Source: Limnohabitans sp. | GTDB lineage: Bacteria; Pseudomonadota; Gammaproteobacteria; Burkholderiales; Burkholderiaceae_C | Direction: 5' to 3' | Length of the DNA: 64,000 nucleotides | Assembly (NCBI RefSeq): GCF_023910625.1 | Contig: NZ_JAAVVW010000002.1 | Location: 1 to 64,000 of the forward strand | Shown: piece by piece, positions 8,512-16,313 of the stretch | Layout of the letters: each line of letters opens with the position of its first letter | How positions within the stretch are numbered: position 1 is the stretch's first letter | Position numbers and translations under genes: made by a program | The notes under the pieces: model-generated | What the model saw: only the letters and a program-made list of their open reading frames with translations | Databases searched by the model: none | What the model was told of the DNA's origin: nothing

Positions 8512-8533
8512 GACCGCCCAAATTTGGGCGGTC
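8512..8533. promoter_or_regulatory. 22-bp palindrome, copy 1 of 6 (putative operator)
   Basis: Perfect palindrome with left arm GACCGCCCAAA and its exact inverse. It lies 91 bp upstream of the antirepressor start (8421, minus strand) and downstream of the metallopeptidase gene. The position fits control of the antirepressor promoter. The other copies are at 15742, 39901, 45447, 58669 and 63809. Confidence 0.75.
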
Positions 8534-8553
8534 GTCTGAAAAAAAACCTCAGC

Positions 8554-8584
8554 CAAAAAAAACCGCCCCCGCCCCATCGGGCGG
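8554..8584 (-). terminator. Rho-independent terminator of the metallopeptidase gene
   Basis: On the minus strand a CCGCCC/GGGCGG stem (8563-8568 with 8579-8584) is followed by a run of T (the A tract at 8555-8562 on the plus strand). It lies just downstream of the minus-strand stop at 8608. Confidence 0.65.
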
Positions 8585-8607
8585 CCTCTCTCAGTTTGTC
8601 TGTTTAG

Positions 8608-9222
8608 CTAGTCGATCGGGGGCAGCCCGTTGAGCCTGCTGTACCCTTGTAAATTGAGCTTGAGCTCAGATCGGAAGTCGAGCGCCTTTCCCATCTTGAC
8701 GTGACCCCTGGCAGCATCCGCCAGAAGCTTGTCGTACCTGATGTCAAGTAAATCACCCCCACAATCGAGATCCGCAGCCGAAACGCCGTCAATCTTTAGT
8801 GCGCCAATCATGCCTTTAGCCCAGTCATAAACGGTCAAACTCTTGCACAAATCCAGGCTGACACAGTCTGCAAAGTATTCCGAATCTATGGTGTCCCATG
8901 CTGACATCTTCCCATCAATGACCTCCCGACCTCGACCATACTGACTCAATGCGTGACCTACCTCGTGCCCTGCGATCAATTGAAGCCCCTGCCATGTATG
9001 CCGGTGCAGCATCTTCACACCAATCAGCATTGTCGAACCATCCCATGTGGCCCCCACTGAGCACATCTTCACGTCAGTAATCGGCATCCTCCTCGCCCTC
9101 ACACAATACCGATAGACCAATTCCTTAAACCTCTCAAACCTTTCCTCAACCTTTAGCCTCTCTTGGCTTGAGAGTTTGCTGAGGTACGTCGCCACAATCA
9201 TCTCGTCAATCTTTGTATTCAT
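8608..9222 (-). CDS. HExxH zinc metallopeptidase-like protein
   Basis: The product of 204 residues contains a classic zinc-binding HEVGHAL motif at about residue 85 (IAGHEVGHALSQYG). An acidic downstream segment (SEYFADCVSLDLCKSL, about residue 113) could supply the third ligand, as in gluzincin-type peptidases. There is no signal peptide, so it should be cytoplasmic. The N-terminal third is charged and helical. It lies between the antirepressor and the integrase and may belong to the same mobile module. Small cytoplasmic HExxH proteins of mobile elements often cleave repressors (ImmA/IrrE type); that role is only a possibility here. Confidence 0.6.
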   Translation of the reverse strand: MNTKIDEMIVATYLSKLSSQERLKVEERFERFKELVYRYCVRARRMPITDVKMCSVGATWDGSTMLIGVKMLHRHTWQGLQLIAGHEVGHALSQYGRGREVIDGKMSAWDTIDSEYFADCVSLDLCKSLTVYDWAKGMIGALKIDGVSAADLDCGGDLLDIRYDKLLADAARGHVKMGKALDFRSELKLNLQGYSRLNGLPPID

Positions 9223-9255
9223 ACGTCACCTAATCCATTCGTAATTTTGGAACTA

Positions 9256-10539
9256 TCACTCACCCGCAAGCAGCGTCAACCCAATGGTTTGCATCCGATC
9301 TTCAACATCAGCAAATATGCCACGGTGTTTTCTTACCAGTTGCTTCACGCTCAGCCGATCCACTTCCCGGCCGTCCAACACAACCTGCGCCGTCACGTAG
9401 GCCAGTTGCGCTTTCTCACGCGGCAGCACCGATTCCCCGGGCCGACCCTCAACTGGTTCCGGCTTTTCGCTCACCCACAACAACACCTCGCCCTCACCAA
9501 ACCCCACAATCGCCTCGCCAAATCGGTGGCCCAGCGATGCGTTGGGCTTGGGTTTGTTGCTCTCTGTACCGATGTAGGCAGACGTGATGATCTCTCTGTT
9601 GTGCCCAAGGGTCCTCGATGCGTCGTAACGCGCTGCCGTTCGGCCCCTCTCGCTTGCCATGTCTTTTGTACCGCCCAGGGTCGATGGCAATACGCCCCGC
9701 AGCAGCATGATGTCTTCCGCATGCCCAGCCCTGAGCCCGTGCCCAGTCATCCCCAGGTCCTTCTTCGTCAGGCCCAGTTGGCGGTTCAGCCAGTAATAGC
9801 GTTGCTCAGCCTGCGCCAGCGTCACATCGGGCCAAGCCATGGACTCCCAGCGTCGGCACTTGCCCTTGGCGTAATCAAGAATCTGCCGCTGCATCTGCCC
9901 GTACTCTCCCTCGCGTATGGCAACTTCACGGTAGCGTCCGTTTTTCGTGATCTCGCCCACCAACTCCAGCTTGTCCCCTTTGTCCGCTTTCCACAGCTTG
10001 ATGAGCAGCACTTCTTTCTTCCGCAGTCCAAACGCCCTCTCAAGCATCAGCATCGCCGCGTACCGGCTGTCAAGCTCACGGGCCTTGCTAAATAGCTCTG
10101 CAATGTCAACTTCGGCCCCTCGCCACGACTTGGATTCTTCGGCAACGGTCTTCACTCGAAACCCCTGCGGCAGCTTGTCAACGTAGCGCTCATCTATCCG
10201 GCTAACGTAGTCAGCTAGGTTCGGTTTGCCCAGCCAGTGCATGAACTGCTTCACCCTCGATTTTTGGTTCTGTAGTGTTTTGTTCGACAGCTCTTTTTCG
10301 TGCACCCAGCTATCAAACACAGCGTTGGCATGACGCTCGCCCAGGTTCTCACACGATTCAACGATGTACCCCTTGTCGTGCAACGTCCGCGCAAACTGCT
10401 TCATCACTTCGATCTGCATACGAAACGTCCTCTCAGACGCAACGGCACCGTTCACACGCGTCCTGCCTTTGGCCTCGCACACAGCCTCTATCGTGGCAAT
10501 CAGTCGCTTCAGCTTGTTGCTATCACCCATCACGCTCAT
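9256..10539 (-). CDS. Tyrosine-type integrase/recombinase
   Basis: The 427-residue protein has an N-terminal SAM-like core-binding domain (about residues 1-110, with LSNKTLQNQKSRVKQFMHWL). The catalytic domain follows: ERAFGLRKKEVLLIKLW carries the first catalytic Arg region and GMTGHGLRAGHAEDIML carries the H-x-x-R box. The tyrosine lies near REIITSAYIG. It corresponds to the integrases with separate Pfam N-terminal and Integrase_1 domains. A long C-terminal tail (about 90 residues) follows the Tyr. ATG 10539 is preferred; the open frame begins with TTG 15 bp earlier. It probably mediates integration or dimer resolution of the element. No attachment site was found. Confidence 0.82.
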   Translation of the reverse strand: MSVMGDSNKLKRLIATIEAVCEAKGRTRVNGAVASERTFRMQIEVMKQFARTLHDKGYIVESCENLGERHANAVFDSWVHEKELSNKTLQNQKSRVKQFMHWLGKPNLADYVSRIDERYVDKLPQGFRVKTVAEESKSWRGAEVDIAELFSKARELDSRYAAMLMLERAFGLRKKEVLLIKLWKADKGDKLELVGEITKNGRYREVAIREGEYGQMQRQILDYAKGKCRRWESMAWPDVTLAQAEQRYYWLNRQLGLTKKDLGMTGHGLRAGHAEDIMLLRGVLPSTLGGTKDMASERGRTAARYDASRTLGHNREIITSAYIGTESNKPKPNASLGHRFGEAIVGFGEGEVLLWVSEKPEPVEGRPGESVLPREKAQLAYVTAQVVLDGREVDRLSVKQLVRKHRGIFADVEDRMQTIGLTLLAGE

Positions 10540-11395
10540 CTCTGTACTCCGCAAAATTTACTCAGCAGCCCAGGCGGTCACACCCCCTTTAGCCGACAAC
10601 AGCACCTAACACGGCACAGCTCACCGCCCGGCACCATTTCAACCACCAAAAACACCATAGACACACGACTTAAACGAATCTCTGCTTCAACATGAAAGGT
10701 GTGTCCAGCCCTTCCATGCCCCCGGCCCTCACGGGTCTCAGGTGGGTCGTATCGCAATCTCTTGCAACACCACCGTAGGGTCGTCTCATGACCCCAATCG
10801 CTCCGGCCCACCCCAAAACGGGCGGATTGGGGACCGGATTCCCCTATTCATTACTGGCTTCAATCTGACCCATGCCATACGCACTTCGTCAGCACCGATT
10901 CAACTCACATCGCTATCCCTCTCGGACAGTCCTGCAAGTCCGGGCGCTACCCCGCTTCGGTCAACTTCTCGCTTCTTCACCACCGCCATTCGTCGCAAAC
11001 TCGCAACTCAAATAGCGTTCTGTTGCTTTGCTGTATTGCTTTCTTCAACGTAAGTCGTTGTTTCCATTACGTTTGCTAAGAAAAAATGGACACTCTGTAT
11101 TGATCTGTCGTACAGACCCGTAAGTGTGAATTGGGGTATTGCGCCAGGTGGGCAACAAAAAAAACGGCGCAGTCATGGCTGACCGGCCTGTTGGTTTCAT
11201 GGGTAGCCATCATGTTGTTGGCTTTCAGGACCCTTCCGCAATTGCGGTGTTGGGAAATCTGAGCGGTATTGCACCGCGTGAAGGTATTAAACAGCAAAGC
11301 CACAAAAAAGTGGGCATCGAATGTCGCGTGTTTTCATGCGTCATTCGAATGCCAAAGGGCGGGCAAGCTCATCAAACTTGGGGACATGACGAATC
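10540..11395. other. Long intergenic stretch before the partition region
   Basis: About 850 bp without a convincing gene. It contains a stem-loop at 10792-10832 (CCCCAATC with GATTGGGG) and a short palindrome TCTGTCGTACAGA near 11107. Short open frames here lack ribosome-binding sites and protein character. Its place between the integrase and the phased repeat array would suit an origin or regulatory region, but no replication initiator gene or DnaA-box cluster was recognised. Confidence 0.5.
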
Positions 11396-11530
11396 CGCTG
11401 TTTGAGCAACTTCTCGACACTCAGGTGTCAACATTTCGCCGTTTGAGCGACTTCTTGTCACTCGTGTGTCTTGTTCTCGCTGATTCGGCGAGTTCTCAAC
11501 ACTCAAATGTCAACTTCTCGCTGTTTGAGC
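11396..11530. repeat. Phased 41-bp repeat array, putative centromere or iteron site
   Basis: Four copies of a 12-bp unit (consensus CGCTGTTTGAGC) start at 11396, 11437, 11478 and 11519, exactly 41 bp apart, about four helical turns. Copy 1 and copy 4 are identical; copies 2 and 3 have one and three differences. Each interval carries a second conserved segment, ACTTCT-N3-CACTC-N3-TGTC, itself partly palindromic (GACAC and GTGTC in the first). The array ends 28 bp before the start of the small DNA-binding-type gene and lies upstream of the ParM-like gene, the arrangement expected of a parC centromere that doubles as operator. Confidence 0.8.
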
Positions 11531-11558
11531 GGATTGGGGTTGAGGGGGGGCGTCGGCC

Positions 11559-12056
11559 ATGCTGATCAGATTCACCATGTTCCCGATGGAGGCAGACCTC
11601 TTGCCAATTTACGAAAGGCTGCTGGCGAGTGACGAGCGAACTGCTGCTCGTGTGTTGCGTGCGCTACTGCACCGGCACGATGCGCCAGGAATGCCTTCGT
11701 GGTTCGAGGAGATGCCCAGCAAAGGCTTCCCGAGCACAAGAGCTAGGACGATCCGTCTGAATATCACCGCGTTCGACCCCGCTTTGTCTTCCCTGCGGGA
11801 TACGTTGGAGCCCCTGAGTGGTACCGAGAGGGTTACAGCATTGAAGGCCGTCTTGCTGCAATTGGTGAAGCCGAAACCGGCAGCACCTCAGCCGACCTTG
11901 CCCATGCCTGTCACCGAGACTGCCCTCGCCCTGGTGCCGACAACGACATTTCAAATCAAATCCAGCGAACCCGAAAAGCCAACGATGACCGACGAACAGG
12001 GTCAAGCTCATAAGGCGCAATTGACCCGCAGGACGAGTCTGATGTTCGCGTTCTAG
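11559..12056 (+). CDS. Small putative DNA-binding partition protein (ParR-like)
   Basis: The product has 165 residues. Residues 60-105 (RARTIRLNITAFDP, then LSSLRDTLEPLSG and ERVTALKAVLLQL) show the strand-helix-helix pattern of ribbon-helix-helix proteins such as ParR. The C-terminal third is proline-rich and unstructured. It lies between the 41-bp repeat array and the ParM-like gene (49 bp downstream). The role of adaptor binding the array and regulating its own operon follows from type II partition systems (inference). ATG 11559 is preceded by a G-rich segment; ATG 11586 is an alternative start. Confidence 0.55.
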   Translation: MLIRFTMFPMEADLLPIYERLLASDERTAARVLRALLHRHDAPGMPSWFEEMPSKGFPSTRARTIRLNITAFDPALSSLRDTLEPLSGTERVTALKAVLLQLVKPKPAAPQPTLPMPVTETALALVPTTTFQIKSSEPEKPTMTDEQGQAHKAQLTRRTSLMFAF

Positions 12057-12105
12057 TTCGAGGCAAATCCATTACCCCAACCCTAACCCAAACTGAAAGA
12101 AAACC

Positions 12106-13170
12106 ATGAGTCAAAACTTGATCAATCGAACCGTCGTTGCGGTCGACATTGGCTACGGCAACACCAAGATGGTCTGTGGCCATGACCTCGACAAGGCCGG
12201 GCGTGCCCAGTGGAAAGAGATTGTTTTCCCGTCGATCGCACCCGAGGTGGTGGTCGATGAAGAGGCATCGGGCTTCTCCAACCCCGATCGAATCATGATC
12301 AGCCACAACGGTCGCCGCTACTACACAGGCCCCAAGGCCACATCAGGGGTGGTGTCTCGCGTGATCGAGCCGGACTACATCGAGACAGATTTGCACGAAT
12401 TGATGTTGCTCACAGCCCTGCACTTGGCGATGCGGGAGTCCAAGCGTGTGATACGTGTGATTGACAAGTTGGTGCTCGGCTTGCCGGTCTCTGGGCACAA
12501 CTCCCAACGCATCCGTCTGAAAGAGTTGGGCATGCAGACTCGCCGAGTGCCGTTGCCGAAAAGTCTCATTCATCCAGGTGGCCCGAAGGAAGTTGAAGTA
12601 CATGTACGCGACTGCTTGATTTTGCCGCAGCCTTATGGAGCGATGCGTTTGGCGGCGCAGGGGCTACCAGTCCAAGACGTAATTTTCCAAGACGGCAAAC
12701 TCGCCATGGTGGTTGACCCCGGCTACCGCACGCTCGACTGGTTCGTGTCCGAGGCCATGACGCCGGACATGAAGCTCTCGGGCAGTTATGACGGCGGTGT
12801 ATCGAGCATCTTGCGCGAAGTCAGCCAAAAGATCGGCTTTGATCATGGCACCGGCTCGCTTGAGTTCGACATGGTTGAGCGTGGTCTGCAAACGGGATCT
12901 ATCAACCTGGGCCACAAAATCATCGACATGCGCGATTACATCGCGATGGTGCCCGCAATTGCTGGACAAGAAATTGGTGTGTTCGTGACCCGCCTGGGCG
13001 GTCGCCGGCAAAACATCGCCAGGGTGTTTATCGCGGGTGGCGGTGCAGCTTACTACGAGCAGGCGATGCGCGATCGATTGCCTGGCTGCGAGATCACGCA
13101 ACTTGACAGACCCATCTTGAGCAATGCACGCGGCTATTGGCTGGCTGGGTGTGATGCCCTGTCTGACTGA
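12106..13170 (+). CDS. parM: ParM/StbA-like actin-family partition ATPase
   Basis: The 354-residue protein has the actin-fold phosphate-1 motif DIGYGNTKMVCG at about residue 11. A phosphate-2 loop follows (MVVDPGYRTLDWFV, about residue 201) and an adenosine motif (RVFIAGGGAAYYEQAM, about residue 306). These are the hallmarks of ParM/StbA plasmid-segregation actins. Such proteins form filaments that push sister plasmids apart when capped by the adaptor-centromere complex. The presence upstream of a small putative DNA-binding gene and a phased repeat array supports a complete type II partition locus. A ribosome-binding region (ACTGAAAGAAAAC) precedes the ATG. Confidence 0.85.
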   Translation: MSQNLINRTVVAVDIGYGNTKMVCGHDLDKAGRAQWKEIVFPSIAPEVVVDEEASGFSNPDRIMISHNGRRYYTGPKATSGVVSRVIEPDYIETDLHELMLLTALHLAMRESKRVIRVIDKLVLGLPVSGHNSQRIRLKELGMQTRRVPLPKSLIHPGGPKEVEVHVRDCLILPQPYGAMRLAAQGLPVQDVIFQDGKLAMVVDPGYRTLDWFVSEAMTPDMKLSGSYDGGVSSILREVSQKIGFDHGTGSLEFDMVERGLQTGSINLGHKIIDMRDYIAMVPAIAGQEIGVFVTRLGGRRQNIARVFIAGGGAAYYEQAMRDRLPGCEITQLDRPILSNARGYWLAGCDALSD

Positions 13171-13259
13171 TCTCCTGATTTTCGAAATTTGACCTCGCAA
13201 AGTTGCGTGCTACCTTGAAAGAAGGCATATCGCCATGAACAACGAAACAGGAAATCAAG

Positions 13260-13562
13260 ATGAACAAATACAAACCGAACTACGAGAGCGATCCGCTCAA
13301 ACAAGGCGTGTGGAGCCTGATGCAGCCCAAACAAGGCAAAGCCTACCCTCTGGTTCTGGTGCTGGCGGCGATGCTGATGTGGGCAATGGCGGGTCTTTCC
13401 TTGCTCGCATTCATCGAACCCAGCGACGAGCTGGCGAGCAAAGCACTCCGGTGCCTTGGTTGGATCTTGTCGGGCCTTTTCGTGCCGCTGACGCTCTCGG
13501 GGGCGGCAGATCTGATCAACCGCAGCCGGGCTCCAGTGGACTTGTTCAAGGGTCTGGACTGA
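13260..13562 (+). CDS. Small two-helix membrane protein of the transfer operon
   Basis: The 100-residue protein has a polar N-terminus and two hydrophobic segments (YPLVLVLAAMLMWAMAGLSL and LGWILSGLFVPLTLSGAADL). The ATG at 13260 has AGGAA eight bases upstream, which favours it over the longer shadow frame that starts at 13235. It is the first of a plus-strand series of small membrane proteins downstream of parM and is presumably part of the transfer apparatus. It resembles in size and topology the small Tra membrane proteins of IncI plasmids, but no homology is claimed. Confidence 0.65.
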   Translation: MNKYKPNYESDPLKQGVWSLMQPKQGKAYPLVLVLAAMLMWAMAGLSLLAFIEPSDELASKALRCLGWILSGLFVPLTLSGAADLINRSRAPVDLFKGLD

Positions 13563-13573
13563 GCAGCCCCGAC

Positions 13574-13951
13574 ATGGTCTTGAGAGTGATGACCGTCTTG
13601 GATGCTGTCTTGCAGGTGAACATGGCCAGACATCAGATCCGAGACTCGCTGATTGAAGCGTCTGGCAGTGCCGAGCAGTCTTGGCACCGGTATCGCCTGG
13701 TGCTGACTTGGTGGGCGTTTCGATCCCCGGTGGCATACCTGGTGATTGCAGGCCTCGCCAAATTCGCTGCCCGCAGCCTTGAAGGAGAGACCGGAACGTC
13801 CGGTGTCGGGCTCTTTTTCGGGGCTGCGTTCTTGGTGATGTTGGTGATGTCGGTCGTATCGGCATTGCGACTTTTGCCGATCAGGGGGTTACAGCAGCCG
13901 CCTAACGACTGGCTTGATAGCCAGAAGCATTTTTTGCGCGTCGGCGAGTAA
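13574..13951 (+). CDS. Small membrane protein of the transfer operon
   Basis: A 125-residue frame begins MVLRVMTVLDAVLQVNMARH. A polar amphipathic segment is followed by two membrane helices (around WWAFRSPVAYLVIAGLAKFA and VGLFFGAAFLVMLVMSVVSA). It starts 11 bp after the previous stop. The open frame extends upstream over the previous gene in a different frame, but that part has no protein character. A membrane component of a transfer complex is likely from context; the family is unrecognised. Confidence 0.6.
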   Translation: MVLRVMTVLDAVLQVNMARHQIRDSLIEASGSAEQSWHRYRLVLTWWAFRSPVAYLVIAGLAKFAARSLEGETGTSGVGLFFGAAFLVMLVMSVVSALRLLPIRGLQQPPNDWLDSQKHFLRVGE

Positions 13952-13985
13952 TCGCCAATTTTTAAAATTTGACTCAGTAAGCCAA

Positions 13986-14456
13986 ATGAGCAATTCATCC
14001 ATCCTTTTTTCCAGCGACCGCAATCCACGCGCCGCATCGAGCATCGAGCGCCCGGACGAAATCATCCAAGAAAGCCTCGCATTCGTGGGCGGAACGATTT
14101 ACGTCAAGGGGGGCGTACAGATTGACGCCAAATTGAAGAATGTCACCGTTGTCGCCCTTGATGAAAACCCGGTGGTCTTGAGCGCATTGGGGAGCATGGA
14201 TCACTGCGCCATTGATGCATCGGATGTCCTGATCTGTGGCGATTTCACTGGCGAGGTAAGAGCCAAGGGCGACTGCGAGGTCGCACCTACCGCCAAAGTT
14301 CGAGGTCTTATCCTGGTTCGTGGTCGTGTGCTGATCAGTACTTTGGCTGGTGATTCAGAGGAAATCCGGGTGGGTCGGCTGACCAACGAGATGGTGACAG
14401 ATATCGCATTTACCGAGTCATCAATGGCGGACGGCACCAAATTGTCAGGGACATGA
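13986..14456 (+). CDS. Bactofilin-family protein
   Basis: This 156-residue protein is dominated by a bactofilin-like domain (about residues 25-120) made of short beta-helix repeats with recurrent glycines: GGTIYVKGGVQIDAK, DVLICGDFTGEVRAKGDCEV and APTAKVRGLILVRGRVLIS. Bactofilins polymerise without nucleotide into membrane-associated filaments or patches that localise other proteins. ATG 13986 follows the previous gene by 34 bp; the longer frame would overlap it. Its place among transfer-operon membrane proteins suggests a plasmid-encoded scaffold for the conjugation apparatus (inference). Confidence 0.8.
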   Translation: MSNSSILFSSDRNPRAASSIERPDEIIQESLAFVGGTIYVKGGVQIDAKLKNVTVVALDENPVVLSALGSMDHCAIDASDVLICGDFTGEVRAKGDCEVAPTAKVRGLILVRGRVLISTLAGDSEEIRVGRLTNEMVTDIAFTESSMADGTKLSGT

Positions 14457-14524
14457 CCGGCTGAGTTTGAGTCCGACACGCTTTCGCTAAAAGTGCCTCA
14501 GCCAAGCCAACGAAACGAGCATCC

Positions 14525-15733
14525 ATGCCAGATATGAATTTTGAGACTGAGAATCAACGCGCAGACACTGAAATTGCCAAAGCTCTCGCCATGAGTTCTG
14601 CCGTCGAAATCAAGCATCGGTATAGGATGTCCCGAATCGAGGCGGAGCAAAAGACGATCCAAGTGCGACTGCGCCGAAATTTTTGGCGCAGTCGCACTGC
14701 TCGGAATCTGAATTACACGCTGTGTATCGCATTTGGTTTGGGGCTGGGTGTGCTGGCGCATAGCCAATGGCTGCTTTACGAAAGAGCAAGTGAAGGCGTT
14801 GCTCAGGCTGCAACCCAGGCGCAGCTTGTGCTAGGCAATCAGCTCTCGGGTGTCGTTGGTGCGAGTGTGGCCGATGCTACGCCAGCAAAGAAAGCCAAGT
14901 CTGCCGAGGCTGCTACCCTTGTTGTGATGGACTCAATAGATGTTCCATTCCTCCGTGCCAAATCCATCTTGGCCAAGAACGGCCTGACGGGAGTGCTGGA
15001 TTTTGTGAAAGTCAACGACAAAGCCCAGAAAATGCAGGTGACAGGTGTGTATGGGCCAGCTGAAAATCCGGCCATTGCGGCCAAGAGGGCGCTGTTCGTT
15101 GTTGATGTGTTGATGAAGGCTGGGCTGTCTCGTCAGGCCGTGGAGGTGATGCCGGTTGTTCCCTCTAAAGAGGATGGAAAGATCATCTCTGGCGCTCGCC
15201 TTTCTTCAATGGGGCCACGCCTTCGGGCAGCAGACAGCATCAGCAAAGGAGCGCCACTGGGCCCCGGTGCTGCAGTTTTGCCACTGCCATTCAATTCCGC
15301 CTTCTCTCAGGGCGCAACGGTGGCCCCCATGCGCCCCCCAGAAAGCAAGAGCGAACTGACGGCACCTTCTGTCCAGCGCCAAAAGCTCGCAACGGATGAT
15401 GAAGGAGAAGCCAACGCGAAAGAGCTGGAGAAGGCGGTGCAGTTGGCGGCAAGCAGGCGGCTCATGGAAAACGCTCAGCCAAAGCAGAAGCCACCTCCGG
15501 CAAAGGTTGCCAGCAAACCAGAGAGCGGGCTTGAAACCGCGCAGGTGACTGGCAATCAGGATTCAAAGCCAGCCACTGCCACAAAATCCAGCGCTTTCAC
15601 CATCGTGTCGAAGCTGGAAAACGCCGTACTCATCAGGGTTGGGCGTGAGGTGCGGCATATCCAAGTGGGTGACCCGTTGCCGGATGGCACAGTGCTCGGC
15701 AAAAACCTAGAGCCGATCTCCCCTGCACCTTGA
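14525..15733 (+). CDS. Single-pass membrane protein with PilP-like C-terminus
   Basis: The product has 402 residues: a cytoplasmic N-terminus of about 60 residues rich in charged helix, one membrane segment near residue 65-80 (LNYTLCIAFGLGLGVLAHSQ), then a long periplasmic region rich in Ala, Lys and Pro. A compact C-terminal domain (FTIVSKLENAVLIRVGREVR, then IQVGDPLPDGTVLG) resembles the small beta domain of PilP/GspC-type proteins. The architecture parallels the TraP protein of IncI1 plasmids, but the identification is tentative. It ends 9 bp before palindrome copy 2. Confidence 0.5.
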   Translation: MPDMNFETENQRADTEIAKALAMSSAVEIKHRYRMSRIEAEQKTIQVRLRRNFWRSRTARNLNYTLCIAFGLGLGVLAHSQWLLYERASEGVAQAATQAQLVLGNQLSGVVGASVADATPAKKAKSAEAATLVVMDSIDVPFLRAKSILAKNGLTGVLDFVKVNDKAQKMQVTGVYGPAENPAIAAKRALFVVDVLMKAGLSRQAVEVMPVVPSKEDGKIISGARLSSMGPRLRAADSISKGAPLGPGAAVLPLPFNSAFSQGATVAPMRPPESKSELTAPSVQRQKLATDDEGEANAKELEKAVQLAASRRLMENAQPKQKPPPAKVASKPESGLETAQVTGNQDSKPATATKSSAFTIVSKLENAVLIRVGREVRHIQVGDPLPDGTVLGKNLEPISPAP

Positions 15734-15741
15734 GCCTGCTC

Positions 15742-15763
15742 GAACGCCCAAATTTGGGCGGTC
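15742..15763. promoter_or_regulatory. 22-bp palindrome, copy 2 of 6
   Basis: Left arm GAACGCCCAAA (one mismatch to GACCGCCCAAA), right arm intact. It lies 9 bp after the stop of the preceding gene and 121 bp before the start of the 15884-17755 group, so it is positioned to control that group. Confidence 0.7.
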
Positions 15764-15883
15764 AAAAGGCGTATCGAATTCTCGCCTATTCATGGCACAT
15801 CGCAACTCGTAAGTTGCAATCGCCTCGACGCTCGGTAGACTCATTACCGAAAGCGGCAAATTTGGCCGCGTTGAAAGGTGCAA

Positions 15884-16309
15884 ATGCAAACTTTGATTCA
15901 AGCTGGCGGCGCAATGGATGCTGTCATTCAAGTGGTTTATTGGCTACTGGCCCAAGTTGGTAATGCCTGGGAGTGGGTGAAGGTTGGGATGTCGCTGGTG
16001 TGGGCAACCATCGGGTACGGCCTGGATTGGATCTGGCTATGGGTGGACCCATCTGGTAAGGGATTTTTGGCGACCATGTGGGGATATGCCAAAACAGCGC
16101 TGATCGCTTTGGGAGTATTGTTTGGGCTTGCGGTGTTTGCCGTCATGGCAGTGGCGGCATCTAAAAATACCAAAAAATCCAAAGCCAAGCCTTCAAAGAA
16201 GCAGGAACCCGTTCGAGACGAATACAAGCCAGACGCCTACGAGCCGACATGGCGTTTGGGCAACAGGACCTACACCCACAACCCCGGCCGCGGCGCCCGA
16301 GAGGTTTGA
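15884..16309 (+). CDS. Small membrane protein upstream of the NERD protein
   Basis: A 141-residue protein with two hydrophobic stretches (around VIQVVYWLLAQVGNAWEWVK and TALIALGVLFGLAVFAVMAV) and a basic cytoplasmic tail containing KNTKKSKAKPSKK. ATG 15884 has GAAAGG five to ten bases upstream; GTG 15878 is an alternative. It ends 4 bp before the NERD gene starts, so the two are tightly coupled. It has no recognised family and is probably a membrane partner of the NERD protein. Confidence 0.6.
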   Translation: MQTLIQAGGAMDAVIQVVYWLLAQVGNAWEWVKVGMSLVWATIGYGLDWIWLWVDPSGKGFLATMWGYAKTALIALGVLFGLAVFAVMAVAASKNTKKSKAKPSKKQEPVRDEYKPDAYEPTWRLGNRTYTHNPGRGAREV

Positions 16310-16313
16310 GGCG

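Noticed and set aside
11139-11405. 88-codon plus-strand frame before the repeat array
   Set aside because: No ribosome-binding site, no recognised pattern and it reads into the repeat array; kept as intergenic.
13235-13562. N-terminal part of a long plus-strand frame starting at 13235
   Set aside because: Its first 110 codons are a shadow of the 13260-13562 membrane-protein gene; only the part from 13574 has protein character.
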